A DNA stretch of 64,000 nucleotides, taken from NCBI GenBank assembly GCA_016234495.1, contig JACRBI010000026.1, positions 1 to 64,000 of the forward strand, given 5' to 3'. This stretch comes from Chloroflexota bacterium (lineage in GTDB: Bacteria; Chloroflexota; Anaerolineae; Anaerolineales; Villigracilaceae). Positions 1 to 8,889 of the stretch are shown here, piece by piece; positions within the stretch are counted from its first letter, which is position 1; each line of letters starts with the position of its first letter. The notes beneath the pieces were generated by a model. It was not told the DNA's origin. It searched no databases and worked only from the letters and a program-made list of their open reading frames with translations. A program made the position numbers and the translations under genes.

Positions 1-1
1 A

Positions 2-1789
2 AAGAAAAATGAATTGGCTGTTCCAGACGAATTCTTGACGAAGGAATATCTCGTTCAAGAACGTGATGGTGGTCGTTATGTCGTTCGCAAAAAAGAAGTT
101 GGTGGCTCGACAGTTGCCATACTTTTTCCACGAGTTCTCCCTGTTTTTCTTCGCGACATTAAGTTTGATAAAACCATGCGCTGGAATGACTCAGGCATTG
201 CCTTCTCGCGTCCCATCCGCTGGTACGTTGCCCTGCTCGGTGACATGGTCATCCCGTTTGAATATGCAGGCGTGACCTCTGGAAATATTTCCCGTGGCTT
301 ACGTCCCTACGGCTCACCCGACATCACCATCCCATCCGCTGACCGCGAAGCGTATTTCGATGTGATCCGCGAAGCAGGCATCCTCCTCGATAAAGAAGAA
401 CGCAAAGCCTCCATTGTCGAACAGGTCAACCAAGCCGCAGCCCTACTCGGCGGACAAGCCATCATCGAAGAAGGCTTGCTCAACGAAGTCACCAACCTCA
501 TCGAAATGCCCACCGCAGTCATGGGTGGTTTTAATGAAGAATTCCTCGCTTTGCCGCGTGATGTGCTCATCTCGGTGATGAAGAAACATCAGCGGTATTT
601 TCCCGTCCAGAAAGATGGAAAGTTGTTGGCGCATTTTGTCGCGATCAGAAACGGCGACGACATCCACATCGACACCGTCCGCGAAGGGAACGAACACGTC
701 CTCGGTGCGCGCTTTGCCGACGCTAATTTCTTCGTCCGCGAAGATGTCAAGCTCAAGCTCGAAGAATATCGTCCCAAGCTATCCACGCTGACTTTCCACA
801 CCAAGCTCGGCTCCATGCTCGATAAATCTGACCGCATCTTGAAACTTGGCGCGGAAGTGGGCGCGATGCTCGGCTTCAAAGGCGTGGACGAGATCAAACC
901 GCTCGGACGCGCGGTCTATCTTGCCAAAGCCGATCTTGTGACTCAGATGGTCACCGAAATGACTTCGCTGCAGGGCATCATCGGTGGCGAGTATGCGCTG
1001 CGCTCTGGTGAATCTGCTGAAGTGGCACAGGCTATTTCGGAGCAGTATCAAGCCGTCCCGAAGACAAAGATCGGGTTGGCGCTTGCGTTGGCAGACCGCA
1101 TTGACTCCCTCGTCGGTCTCTTCGGTGCGGGGCTTGCTCCCACTGGCGCGAAAGACCCCTTTGGTCTGCGCCGCGCCGCCATCGGCGTCGTCCAACCTCT
1201 CATCGAACACGGCATGGATTTTGACCTCGCTCTCGCCGTCCAAAAGTCTGCGAAGACCCAGCCGCTCGAAGTCACTGCTGATGCGCAGAAACAAATTCTC
1301 GAATTCATAGCAGGCCGCTTGAAAGTAGTTCTCGGTGACATGGGATTCAAGCACGACGTCGTCGAAGCCGTTCTTGCGGCGCAGTCAAACAACCCGGCGG
1401 GCACTGTCCGTGCGGTGAAGCAACTGTCCGCTTGGGTGGGGCGCGAAGATTGGTCATCCATTTTGGACGGTTTCGCCCGCTGTGTCCGCATCTTAAGAAG
1501 TCAAACAGTGGACAGTGGACAGTGGACAGTGGATGAAAGCAAGTTCGTGGATAAGGCAGAGAAAGACCTGTATCAGGCATTCCAAAAAACGGTCAACCGT
1601 CAACCGTCAACCGTCGATGAATTTCTAGAGATCGTCACCAAGCTCATCCCATCCATCACCGCCTTCTTTGACAAGGTGCTGGTCATGGCCGAAGATAAAG
1701 CTGTAAAAGAAAATCGTTTGGGCTTGCTGCAAAGAATCGCCGCTCTCGCGAATGGAGTTGTTGACCTGAGTAAACTCGAAGGTTTCTAA
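2..1789 (+). CDS. glyS: Glycine-tRNA ligase beta subunit (5' truncated by window edge)
   Basis: Beta subunit of the bacterial-type tetrameric glycyl-tRNA synthetase, which charges tRNA-Gly. The frame is open to the left edge (KKNE precedes the first TTG at 14), so the start, or an alpha-beta fused N-terminus, lies outside. Recognisable family blocks include WNDSGIAFSRPIRW, LPRDVLISVMKKHQRYFPV, and LADRIDSLVGLF followed by PTGAKDPFGLRRAAIGV. The C-terminal region carries the anticodon-binding helices. Odd: residues encoded by 1505-1616 contain two heptamer tandem arrays (reading roughly QTVDSGQWTVDE and TVNRQPSTVDE) in a variable loop, absent from the usual family sequence. The family assignment is certain. 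Whether the gene is glyS or a fused glyQS cannot be decided here. Confidence 0.96.
   Translation, partial: KKNELAVPDEFLTKEYLVQERDGGRYVVRKKEVGGSTVAILFPRVLPVFLRDIKFDKTMRWNDSGIAFSRPIRWYVALLGDMVIPFEYAGVTSGNISRGLRPYGSPDITIPSADREAYFDVIREAGILLDKEERKASIVEQVNQAAALLGGQAIIEEGLLNEVTNLIEMPTAVMGGFNEEFLALPRDVLISVMKKHQRYFPVQKDGKLLAHFVAIRNGDDIHIDTVREGNEHVLGARFADANFFVREDVKLKLEEYRPKLSTLTFHTKLGSMLDKSDRILKLGAEVGAMLGFKGVDEIKPLGRAVYLAKADLVTQMVTEMTSLQGIIGGEYALRSGESAEVAQAISEQYQAVPKTKIGLALALADRIDSLVGLFGAGLAPTGAKDPFGLRRAAIGVVQPLIEHGMDFDLALAVQKSAKTQPLEVTADAQKQILEFIAGRLKVVLGDMGFKHDVVEAVLAAQSNNPAGTVRAVKQLSAWVGREDWSSILDGFARCVRILRSQTVDSGQWTVDESKFVDKAEKDLYQAFQKTVNRQPSTVDEFLEIVTKLIPSITAFFDKVLVMAEDKAVKENRLGLLQRIAALANGVVDLSKLEGF
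1505..1616. repeat. Heptamer-array inverted repeat inside glyS
   Basis: Four exact copies of the 7-mer ACAGTGG (1505-1532) and, after a 56-bp spacer, four copies of an ACCGTCA-like 7-mer (1589-1616). The second array, reverse-complemented, reads as GACGGTT units resembling the GACAGTG phase of the first. It is therefore an imperfect inverted repeat built of tandem heptamers, carried in frame in coding sequence. Confidence 0.8.
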
Positions 1790-1806
1790 ATCCAAAACGG
1801 TTTGCG

Positions 1807-1846
1807 AACCGCAGAGACTTAAAAGGGTTTCTGCGGTTTTATTTTC
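1807..1846 (+). terminator. Rho-independent terminator after glyS
   Basis: Arms AACCGCAGAGAC and GGTTTCTGCGGTT with an AT-rich loop, then a T-rich tail. It lies 17 bp after the glyS stop and separates it from dnaG. Confidence 0.75.
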
Positions 1847-1864
1847 TTAAACCCTAATTCCGTC

Positions 1865-1870
1865 TATAAT
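1865..1870 (+). promoter_or_regulatory. Candidate -10 box for dnaG
   Basis: Perfect TATAAT, no convincing -35. Lies 45 bp upstream of the dnaG ATG, with a heptamer repeat filling most of that interval. Confidence 0.4.
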
Positions 1871-1874
1871 TCAA

Positions 1875-1910
1875 AACTGATAAACTGGTTACTGATAACT
1901 GGCAACTGAT
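1875..1910. repeat. ACTG-periodic heptamer repeat
   Basis: Units AACTGAT, AAACTGGT, TACTGAT, AACTGGC and AACTGAT, i.e. 7-bp periodicity with one 8-mer. It sits between the putative -10 box and the dnaG start. Confidence 0.75.
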
Positions 1911-1915
1911 TTTCC

Positions 1916-3844
1916 ATGTCCACCATTGATGAAGTCAAATCCAAAATAGATATCGTAGACCTCGTCTCAGAGGCTGGCGTCAAGTTGCGTCACGCGGGGA
2001 AGAACTACACCGGGTTCTGTCCCTTCCACGATAACAAGCACACGCCTGCTTTTGTGGTCTGGCCCGAGTCGGGGACGTGGCGTTGCTTCGGTCAATGCAA
2101 CGAGGGCGGCGATATCTTCAAGTTCGTGATGAAGCGCGAGGGATTGGATTTCAAGGATGCGCTGCAAAAACTGGCAGACCGCGCGGGCGTGAAGATCGAA
2201 TCATTTCAGCGCGAGGCTCCGCAAGTTAAGGAAGCGCATGAGCATCTCCGTCAATTGCTCGAAGATGCGATTGTTTTCTATCGAACCCATCTTTTTAATA
2301 ACAAAGAGATTCTTGTCTACCTGCGCGAGAAGCGCAAGCTGACCGATGCAACCATCGAAACCTTTGGGCTGGGCTATGCTCCCCACGGCTATGACAACCT
2401 GTTGAAACATTTTTTGCCCAAGGGATATTCCGAGCAGGAATTAATTGATGCCGGCATGTTATCTGTCCGCGATGCCGACACTTCGACCCCTCGACACTCT
2501 GACACTCGTTCCTTTGATCGTTTTAGAAACCGTATCATGATTCCCATCCGCGATGAGCAGGGACGCATGGCTGGCTTTGGCGCGCGCATCGTTGACCCGA
2601 ACGATATTCCCAAATTTTTGAATTCACCCGAGACGCCGATCTTTACAAAGGGACATCTGCTCTATGGCCTCGACAGAGCGCGCAAGCCGATTCGCATGGC
2701 AGACCAGGCAGTGATCGTCGAAGGCTATCTCGATGTCATCGCCCTGCATCAGGCGGGCTATGAGAATGTCGTCTCTCCAATGGGCACGGCGCTGACAGAA
2801 GACCAACTGCGCCTGCTGAAAAAATCAACGCGCAGAATCGTGCTCGCGCTCGACCCGGACACTGCCGGTCAAAAAGCCGTCCTGCGCGGACTCGACGCGG
2901 CGCGTTCCGCGATGGATCGCGCGGGCGAACTGGGCTTTGACGCGCGCGGACTGCTGCGCAATGAGGCGCGGTTACAGGCTGATCTGCGTGTCGCATCCAT
3001 GCCGGATGACCTCGACCCGGACGAGATCGTGGCGCGCGACAAGGATGAATGGAAGCGGCTGATCGAGAACGCCAAACCCATCGTCACGCACGTGATGGAT
3101 TCGCTGGCTGTTGGTCAAAACTTGAATGACGCCAAGGTCAAGAATCAAATTGCGGCGCAGGTGCTTCCATTAATTGAAGACCTGCCCAACGCCATGGAGC
3201 GCGACACGTACCGTCAGGCGCTGGCGCGAATGCTGCGGGTGGACGAACGCTCATTGATGGGCACGCAGGTTCAGGGTCCGCTGGTGAGGCGCAGCCCCCG
3301 CGGGGCTGATCAAACTCGGAAGAACGTCACCCCGGTTTTGGCGCTCAACCCCACATTAAAAATCGAATCCTACTGCATTGGCGTTTTGCTGAACAAACCG
3401 TCATTGTTATATCGCCTTGACAGGGGATTGCAGGAGTTTGGCTTGAGCCCGCTGGCTCTGGAGGACTTCGAGTATACTGACCATCAGTTGTTGTTCGGCG
3501 TCATCCGTTTGGCGGTGGAGCAGGATGAAAAGGAACATTACCAGTACGTGCTGAGTCATCTGCCCGAATCGATCAGCGATGTTTCGAAGGAACTGCTCGC
3601 GCAAAACGAACAGCTTGATCCGCTGGATGATAAAGTGCTGGAGGAATTGCTCGCGCGTTTTATTGACCTGCGGCGCGTGAACGCGATGTCGAATAATAAT
3701 CAATTACGCTTCCTGCAGGAGGAAGATCAACAGCAGGGCGGCGCAAATATAAAAATGTATCAGGAACAAAGCGTGCAGCTGACAAAGTTAATCCATAGTC
3801 TGGATCAGGCAAAACGAAAGTTAACTTCAAAACGACAAGCGTAA
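1916..3844 (+). CDS. dnaG: DNA primase
   Basis: Synthesises RNA primers for replication with DnaB helicase; 642 aa, normal family length. An N-terminal CHC2-type zinc finger uses C35, H38, C57 and C61; the last pair is spaced C-x3-C (CFGQC) rather than the textbook C-x2-C. The catalytic core and Toprim domain follow, with EGYLD (E269) and DPDTAG (D313, D315) supplying the metal-binding acidic residues. A C-terminal helicase-binding-like region completes it. Odd: an extended loop around residues 187-198 ([14 protein letters not shown]) is encoded by a tandem octamer. Followed 25-50 bp later by rpoD, the classical dnaG-rpoD macromolecular synthesis pairing. Confidence 0.97.
   Translation: MSTIDEVKSKIDIVDLVSEAGVKLRHAGKNYTGFCPFHDNKHTPAFVVWPESGTWRCFGQCNEGGDIFKFVMKREGLDFKDALQKLADRAGVKIESFQREAPQVKEAHEHLRQLLEDAIVFYRTHLFNNKEILVYLREKRKLTDATIETFGLGYAPHGYDNLLKHFLPKGYSEQELIDAGMLSVRDADTSTPRHSDTRSFDRFRNRIMIPIRDEQGRMAGFGARIVDPNDIPKFLNSPETPIFTKGHLLYGLDRARKPIRMADQAVIVEGYLDVIALHQAGYENVVSPMGTALTEDQLRLLKKSTRRIVLALDPDTAGQKAVLRGLDAARSAMDRAGELGFDARGLLRNEARLQADLRVASMPDDLDPDEIVARDKDEWKRLIENAKPIVTHVMDSLAVGQNLNDAKVKNQIAAQVLPLIEDLPNAMERDTYRQALARMLRVDERSLMGTQVQGPLVRRSPRGADQTRKNVTPVLALNPTLKIESYCIGVLLNKPSLLYRLDRGLQEFGLSPLALEDFEYTDHQLLFGVIRLAVEQDEKEHYQYVLSHLPESISDVSKELLAQNEQLDPLDDKVLEELLARFIDLRRVNAMSNNNQLRFLQEEDQQQGGANIKMYQEQSVQLTKLIHSLDQAKRKLTSKRQA
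2475..2506. repeat. Octamer tandem repeat inside dnaG
   Basis: Four 8-bp units: CCGACACT, TCGACCCC, TCGACACT, CTGACACT. In frame and coding for a variable loop between the catalytic core and the FDRFRNRI block. Confidence 0.7.
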
Positions 3845-3896
3845 CATTCTCAAGACTCGTGAAATTTTCTTGATGCTCGTTGGGAAAGGGAAACCG

Positions 3897-5528
3897 ATGC
3901 CCGCAAAAGAGAAAGCAAAAACCAAGCCCGCAATTAAGAGAAAACAAAAACCAAAGGGGAAATCGCTGTCCGTTGTTGCGCGCAAGCCAAAGGCGAAGGA
4001 ACCCAAACTTTTCGCCGCCGCCATTCTCGATTCACTCGAAGAAGAAAACAACCTATCCATGGACATGATCACGGAAGACCTCATTGAGCCGGACGAAACC
4101 CTGCTAACCCAGGTGGATGATCTCGAAGAAATTCTTCCGCCGCGTTCACATGACCTTGCGGTCGAGCTTTCTGAAGACCCGGTGCGGTTGTATCTGCGCG
4201 AGATCGGGCTGGTGAAATTACTGGCATCCGACAGCGAGTTTCGGCTTGCCACGCGCAGCGAGGCCGACCGCCACATCACAGCCCTGCGAAAGTTAAATCC
4301 GCGCAAAGGCGTATCACTCGCGACCTCCATCTATCATTCCCTGCTTTTGGAAATGCTCACATCCTGGGACCGCCTGATCGAAGATGCCGAACAACTCGAT
4401 TACGAACTCCCCAGCCCGGCCCTGATGCTCGCTGAAGCGCAATCGCTTCACGCCGGCTGGCAGTTTGACTCTCCGTCCTACTTCCGCGCTTATCTGGATA
4501 ACGGCCATTGGGGAGTTGATCATCTTTGGGATAATCTTGCCCGCCATGCCTACTCGGTCTTTCTTAACCTTTACCTGCTCCCGTTTAATTATGCTGAGTG
4601 GCTGCTGACGTATGTCCGCGACCAAAACGCATTCCCCGCTCAAAGGACTCTCCGCCGCAACCTGCCGCCGGACGAAATCCTGTTCAGCGAAATGGACGCG
4701 GTACACGTCCGCGCAGTGGATGCGAACGAAGCTCTTATCCGCGCGAACTTGCGCTTGGTGGTGAGTGTTGCCAAACGTTATCTCGGTCGCGGCATGTCGC
4801 TGCTGGATCTGATTCAAGAAGGCAACATGGGTCTGCTGCGCGCCATCGGAAAATTCGACCCGCGCCGTGGTTTTAAATTCAGCACGTATGCAACGTGGTG
4901 GATTCGCCAGTCCATCAACCGCTCAATCGCAGAGCAGGCGCGCACCATTCGCATCCCCGTCCACTTGTTTGAATCCATCTCGCGCATTTTGCGCGCCCAG
5001 CGCCACCTCACTCAGGTGCATGGACGGAACCCAAGCAATGCCGAGCTTGCCCTTGAAGTGGGCTACCTTTCATCTTCAGACATGCAGGCGATAATGCGCG
5101 CCCAGGCTGAAAATAAGCCGCTCAAGCCCGAGATACAGATCCGCCTTGAAGAAGCTTCGCAAAAGGTAAAACGCATCTTGCGCTCGGCAGAAGAGCCGGT
5201 CTCGTTGGAAGGCCCGGTGGGGGATGAAGATTCCAGCTCGCTGGCCGATTTCATCGAAGATGAAGACGCGCCCTCGCCGATGGATTCTGCGGTGCGAGAG
5301 ATGCTGCGCGAACAGGTGCAGCACGCGCTGGAAGCTCTTTCAGAACGCGAGCGCGATGTATTGGAACTGCGCTTTGGTCTGCGCGACGGCAAGGAGCACA
5401 CGCTTGAGGAAGTCAGCCGCTACTTTAATGTGACCCGCGAGCGCATCCGTCAGATCGAAGCCAAGGCTCTGCGTAAACTGCGCCACCCTGCAAGAGGGCA
5501 CGAACTGAGGGATTATTTAGGGAATTGA
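3897..5528 (+). CDS. rpoD: Primary sigma factor RpoD (sigma-70 family)
   Basis: Housekeeping sigma factor. Start chosen at ATG 3897 because a purine-rich RBS (GGGAAAGGG) lies 6-7 nt upstream; in-frame TTG 3870 and ATG 3873 would add 8-9 residues. A lysine-rich N-terminus and an acidic stretch precede region 1.2 ([11 protein letters not shown]). A non-conserved helical insert follows, then region 2 ([38 protein letters not shown]), region 3, and region 4 with the -35 helix-turn-helix ([20 protein letters not shown], then [10 protein letters not shown]). Region 2.4 and 4.2 conservation fits the TTGACA/TATAAT promoters seen in this window. It is downstream of dnaG and closed by a strong terminator. 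Confidence 0.95.
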   Translation: MPAKEKAKTKPAIKRKQKPKGKSLSVVARKPKAKEPKLFAAAILDSLEEENNLSMDMITEDLIEPDETLLTQVDDLEEILPPRSHDLAVELSEDPVRLYLREIGLVKLLASDSEFRLATRSEADRHITALRKLNPRKGVSLATSIYHSLLLEMLTSWDRLIEDAEQLDYELPSPALMLAEAQSLHAGWQFDSPSYFRAYLDNGHWGVDHLWDNLARHAYSVFLNLYLLPFNYAEWLLTYVRDQNAFPAQRTLRRNLPPDEILFSEMDAVHVRAVDANEALIRANLRLVVSVAKRYLGRGMSLLDLIQEGNMGLLRAIGKFDPRRGFKFSTYATWWIRQSINRSIAEQARTIRIPVHLFESISRILRAQRHLTQVHGRNPSNAELALEVGYLSSSDMQAIMRAQAENKPLKPEIQIRLEEASQKVKRILRSAEEPVSLEGPVGDEDSSSLADFIEDEDAPSPMDSAVREMLREQVQHALEALSERERDVLELRFGLRDGKEHTLEEVSRYFNVTRERIRQIEAKALRKLRHPARGHELRDYLGN

Positions 5529-5532
5529 TCGT

Positions 5533-5564
5533 AAAGACACTGCCTGGCAGTGTCTTTATTTTTC
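5533..5564 (+). terminator. Terminator after rpoD
   Basis: Perfect 12-bp arms AAAGACACTGCC / GGCAGTGTCTTT around a single T, followed by ATTTTTC, directly after the rpoD stop. Confidence 0.9.
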
Positions 5565-5628
5565 AATATGACTATTATCATCATTTTTGTGAAAAGTGAC
5601 ACTTTAACTTTTCCCTAAAAGTTTCTTA

Positions 5629-5637
5629 TGATATACT
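5629..5637 (+). promoter_or_regulatory. Candidate extended -10 promoter for the nuo operon
   Basis: TGATATACT (extended -10 plus TATACT) with no clear -35. A second candidate, TATAAT, lies at 5672-5677. The 190-bp leader before nuoA also holds small hairpins (ATTGCAC...GTGCAAT; ACACC-ctga-GGTGT overlapping the nuoA RBS). Confidence 0.4.
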
Positions 5638-5757
5638 TCGCCGAACGTGCCAGATTTCACGCACTAATTTATATAATACCTTTGGTAATAAATTGCACTT
5701 TCCGCCTTGTAACTGGTGCAATCTATTCCCGTAAAAGGTACACACCCTGAGGTGTTT

Positions 5758-6114
5758 ATGCTATTGGAATATATTGCCATTGCAGTGATGATCGCGGTTG
5801 CCACGTTTATTGCGTTTGCCGCGATAGGTCTGGGGGAATTGTTCGGCCCACGTAAGAGCTCGGAAGCAAAATCAATGCCTTATGAATCGGGCATGAATCC
5901 ATATGGCGAAGGGACAAGGCGCATGCCTGTCCGCTTCTATTTGATCGCCGTGTTGTTCATCCTCTTCGACATAGAAGTGGTGTTCTTCCTGCCCTGGGCG
6001 ATCGCCTTTCGCAAGCTGGGAGTTTTCGGCTTGATTGAAATGATCGTCTTTATCGTTATTTTATTGATAGGGTACGTGTACGCCTGGAAAAAAGGAGCGC
6101 TGGAATGGGAGTAG
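5758..6114 (+). CDS. nuoA: NADH-quinone oxidoreductase subunit A
   Basis: Small membrane subunit of complex I, 118 aa with three transmembrane helices. Hallmarks are the [16 protein letters not shown] loop and [19 protein letters not shown]. Start at ATG 5758 after a GAGGTG RBS; upstream ATG 5716 would add 14 residues not typical of NuoA. First gene of the nuo operon; its last bases overlap nuoB. The short hairpin that includes the RBS could limit initiation, though this is an inference. Confidence 0.95.
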   Translation: MLLEYIAIAVMIAVATFIAFAAIGLGELFGPRKSSEAKSMPYESGMNPYGEGTRRMPVRFYLIAVLFILFDIEVVFFLPWAIAFRKLGVFGLIEMIVFIVILLIGYVYAWKKGALEWE

Positions 6115-6599
6115 AGCAAAAACTTGGAAATATGGGCGTGGTCACCACCACGCTTGAAACGGTGGTCAATTGGGGACGCACCAACGCCATGTGGCCGATG
6201 TTGTTCGGTCTGGCGTGCTGCGCCATTGAGATGATGTCGGCGCAGGCCTCAAGTTATGACATGAGCCGCTTCGGCATGGAACTCATGCGCGCCAGTCCAC
6301 GCCAATCTGACTTGATGATCGTGGCTGGGCGGGTCTCGAAGAAGATGGGACCCGTTTTGCGCCGCCTGTACGACCAGATGCCCGAGCCGAAGTGGGTGCT
6401 TGCCATGGGCGATTGCGCCTCCTGCGGCGGTGTCTTCAATAATTACGCCATCTATCAGGGAGTGGATGAAGTGGTGCCGGTTGATGTCTTTGTGGCGGGC
6501 TGCCCGCCACGCCCCGAAGCTTTGATCCACGGTGTGATGACCATCCATGAAAAGGTTAAGGGTGAAACCTTTAAACAGTACGCCGAGAAATATAAATAA
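6105..6599 (+). CDS. nuoB: NADH-quinone oxidoreductase subunit B
   Basis: Connecting subunit that holds the terminal [4Fe-4S] cluster N2, 164 aa. Ligands visible as the adjacent pair C38-C39 (GLACCAIEM), C104 (MGDCASCGG) and C133 (VAGCPPRPE). Overlaps the nuoA stop by 10 bp, with GGAG upstream inside nuoA, implying translational coupling. The nuoB-nuoC gap holds a perfect inverted repeat. Confidence 0.97.
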   Translation: MGVEQKLGNMGVVTTTLETVVNWGRTNAMWPMLFGLACCAIEMMSAQASSYDMSRFGMELMRASPRQSDLMIVAGRVSKKMGPVLRRLYDQMPEPKWVLAMGDCASCGGVFNNYAIYQGVDEVVPVDVFVAGCPPRPEALIHGVMTIHEKVKGETFKQYAEKYK

Positions 6600-6606
6600 G
6601 TACAGG

Positions 6607-6640
6607 AGACCTGACAGGTTTATTAAAACCTGTCAGGTCT
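6607..6640. repeat. Perfect inverted repeat between nuoB and nuoC
   Basis: 15-bp arms AGACCTGACAGGTTT and AAACCTGTCAGGTCT with a 4-nt loop. There is no T-run and it is inside an operon, so it is more likely an mRNA processing or stability element than a terminator. Confidence 0.85.
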
Positions 6641-6653
6641 TTAGGATATGTTT

Positions 6654-7166
6654 ATGGATAAAAAACTCGAACCCATTGTAAAAACAATACAGGATAAATT
6701 CGGCGCAGCTCTCGAGGAATTCCGAAATGAGGCGCATCTGTTTGTGAAGCCCGAGCAGATCGTGGATGCGCTGACTCAACTGCGCGATGAATTTAATTTT
6801 GAATTACTTTCCGCCTTGACTGCGGTGGATTATTTCCCGCAGGAGGCTCCGCGTTTTCATGTGGTTTATCAATTAACATCGCTTGTCAAAAATCTGTCGG
6901 TGCAGATTCGCGTTCCAGTAAACGGGAGCAGTCCCAAAGTCCCGACGGCGACGCGCGTGTATGATGTGGCAAACTGGCGCGAGCGTGAAATCCTCGATAT
7001 GTTTGGCATCGAGTTTGAGGGGCATCCCGACCCGCGCCGCATCCTCAGCCCGGAAGATATGGAGGGGCATCCGCTTCGAAAAGATTTCCCGCTGGGCTAT
7101 GAAGAACCGCAGTTCACATTTAACTTCGATGAGATCGATCTGCGCAAGCCGTACGCAAAGGAATAG
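6654..7166 (+). CDS. nuoC: NADH-quinone oxidoreductase subunit C
   Basis: Peripheral-arm subunit of complex I, 170 aa, separate rather than fused to NuoD. The family signature is REREILDMFGIEFEGHPDPR followed by RILSPEDMEGHPLRKDFPLGY. Two in-frame ATGs (6648, 6654) exist; 6654 is preferred because AGGA at 6643-6646 is 7 nt upstream of it but only 1 nt from the first. The stop is 2 bp before nuoD. Confidence 0.95.
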   Translation: MDKKLEPIVKTIQDKFGAALEEFRNEAHLFVKPEQIVDALTQLRDEFNFELLSALTAVDYFPQEAPRFHVVYQLTSLVKNLSVQIRVPVNGSSPKVPTATRVYDVANWREREILDMFGIEFEGHPDPRRILSPEDMEGHPLRKDFPLGYEEPQFTFNFDEIDLRKPYAKE

Positions 7167-7168
7167 TT

Positions 7169-8398
7169 ATGAGTCAGATTGAAGAAGTCAGTTTGGAAAA
7201 GTTTAAACACCTTGTTTCAGAGCGCGCGCTCACCGGCGAAACCATGCTGCTAAACATGGGACCGCAGCACCCGTCCACGCATGGTGTGCTGCGACTGCTG
7301 CTTGAGCTGGACGGTGAGATCGTGGTCAACTGTATTCCGGATGTGGGCTATTTGCACACCGGCATTGAAAAGAACATGGAAGCCAAGACCTATCAGAAGG
7401 CTGAAGTGATGACCGACCGCCTCGATTATATGAACACGGTCGGCAACAACCTCGCGTATGTGATGGCGGTCGAAAAACTGATCGATCTGGATGTGCCTGC
7501 GCGCGCGCAGGGCTTGCGCGTGATCCTGACCGAGCTGCAACGCATTGCCTCGCACCTGGTCTGGCTCGGCACGTCGGGACTTGACCTCGCGGCCATGTCT
7601 ATGTTTTTGTATTGTTTCCGCGAGCGCGAACAGATCCTCGATATTTTTGAACTTGTCTCCGGCCAGCGCATGATGACGACCTACTTTCGCCCGGGCGGCG
7701 TGTGGCGCGATGTGCCTGTGGAGTTTGAAAAAGCTGTGCGCGATTTCATCAAGATCTTCCCGAAGCGCGTGGATGAATATGAATCACTGCTGACGAAGAA
7801 TCCGCTCTTTATCGACCGTACGGTTGGTCTTGGAAAACTGGACGGAGCCGTCGCCCTGTCCTACGGCGTGACCGGCCCGCCGCTGCGCGCATCCGGCGTG
7901 AACTGGGACCTGCGCAAGGCGCGTCCGTATTGCGGTTACGAACAATATGATTTCAATGTGCCGGTGCTGAACGACGGCGATGTGTACGCCCGCTACCTTG
8001 TGCGTATTCAGGAACTGCGCGAGTCGTTGAAGATCGTCGAGCAGGCTTTGAACAAACTGCCGCTCGGGCCGGTGCGTTCCGACAACCGTAAATTTGTCCC
8101 GCCGCCGCGTTCCGAGATCGGCGTAAGCATGGAGTCTCTCATCCATCATTTTAAATTATGGACGGAAGGTTTCCCCGCGCCGAAGGCATCCATTTACAGC
8201 GCAATCGAATCCCCGCGCGGCGAAATGGGACTGCTGCTCGAAGGCGATGGCGGCCCGAAGCCGCTGCGCGTTCACCTGCGCACCCCCTCGTTTGATAATT
8301 TGGCTGTGCTATCACAGATCGTCAAGGGACATTTGGTGGCTGACCTGGTTGCCATCCTCTCTTCCATTGACATTGTCCTCGGAGATATTGACAGATGA
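7169..8398 (+). CDS. nuoD: NADH-quinone oxidoreductase subunit D
   Basis: 49-kDa subunit that forms the quinone pocket with NuoB, 409 aa. The hydrogenase-derived core is seen in MLLNMGPQHPSTHGVLRLLL, VGYLHTGIEKNME, MMTTYFRPGG and the C-terminal DLVAILSSIDIVLGDIDR ending. His and Tyr residues of the quinone site lie in the N-terminal GPQHPSTHG block and a later DYMNTVGNN region. RBS AAGGA; it overlaps nuoE by 4 bp (ATGA). Confidence 0.97.
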   Translation: MSQIEEVSLEKFKHLVSERALTGETMLLNMGPQHPSTHGVLRLLLELDGEIVVNCIPDVGYLHTGIEKNMEAKTYQKAEVMTDRLDYMNTVGNNLAYVMAVEKLIDLDVPARAQGLRVILTELQRIASHLVWLGTSGLDLAAMSMFLYCFREREQILDIFELVSGQRMMTTYFRPGGVWRDVPVEFEKAVRDFIKIFPKRVDEYESLLTKNPLFIDRTVGLGKLDGAVALSYGVTGPPLRASGVNWDLRKARPYCGYEQYDFNVPVLNDGDVYARYLVRIQELRESLKIVEQALNKLPLGPVRSDNRKFVPPPRSEIGVSMESLIHHFKLWTEGFPAPKASIYSAIESPRGEMGLLLEGDGGPKPLRVHLRTPSFDNLAVLSQIVKGHLVADLVAILSSIDIVLGDIDR

Positions 8399-8889
8399 GC
8401 CTTGAGAAAACCCATCCGAAGGAAGTAAAACGAATTTTGGCGAAATATCCGCCTGAACAAAAACGCTCGGCGGTGATGCCGCTCCTGTACCTTGCCCAGC
8501 GCGAGGAAGGATTCATCAACAAAGCCGCCATGCAGGATATTGCGAAAATGCTCGACATCACCGAGACCGAAGTCGCCTCGATCGTTGGCTTTTACACCCT
8601 GTATCACGATGAAAAAGCCGGCAAATACCGAATGCAGGTCTGCACCGACCTGCCCTGTGCATTGCGCGGCGCGGATGAATTCCTCAACAACCTGTGCGGC
8701 AACCTCGGCATCAAAGTTGGTGAGACTACTGCCGACGGCATGGTGACACTCGAAAGCGTCATGTGCCTCGCCGCCTGTGACAAAGCGCCCATGTTCCAGA
8801 CCCAGGGACCGGACGGAATCAAATATCACGAAAACATGACCATCGACCGCACGATGGAATTGATCGAAGCGCTCAAGGGGGCGAAATAA
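8395..8889 (+). CDS. nuoE: NADH-quinone oxidoreductase subunit E
   Basis: Thioredoxin-like subunit of the NADH-dehydrogenase module carrying [2Fe-2S] cluster N1a, 164 aa. Ligands C83 and C88 (C-x4-C, VCTDLPC) and C124 and C128 (CLAAC) are intact. An N-terminal helical bundle (LAQREEGFINKAAMQDIAKML) is typical. Overlaps nuoD by ATGA and nuoF by TAATG, so the three are translationally coupled. Confidence 0.96.
   Translation: MSLEKTHPKEVKRILAKYPPEQKRSAVMPLLYLAQREEGFINKAAMQDIAKMLDITETEVASIVGFYTLYHDEKAGKYRMQVCTDLPCALRGADEFLNNLCGNLGIKVGETTADGMVTLESVMCLAACDKAPMFQTQGPDGIKYHENMTIDRTMELIEALKGAK

Noticed and set aside
1505-1616. Regular repeats resembling a CRISPR array or microsatellite-type artefact
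   Set aside because: Units are 7 bp with no spacers of constant length; they are coding and in frame, and the same style recurs in the window, so neither CRISPR nor assembly error is likely.
3870-3896. Upstream rpoD starts at TTG 3870 or ATG 3873
   Set aside because: No RBS precedes them, while ATG 3897 has GGGAAAGGG at good spacing.
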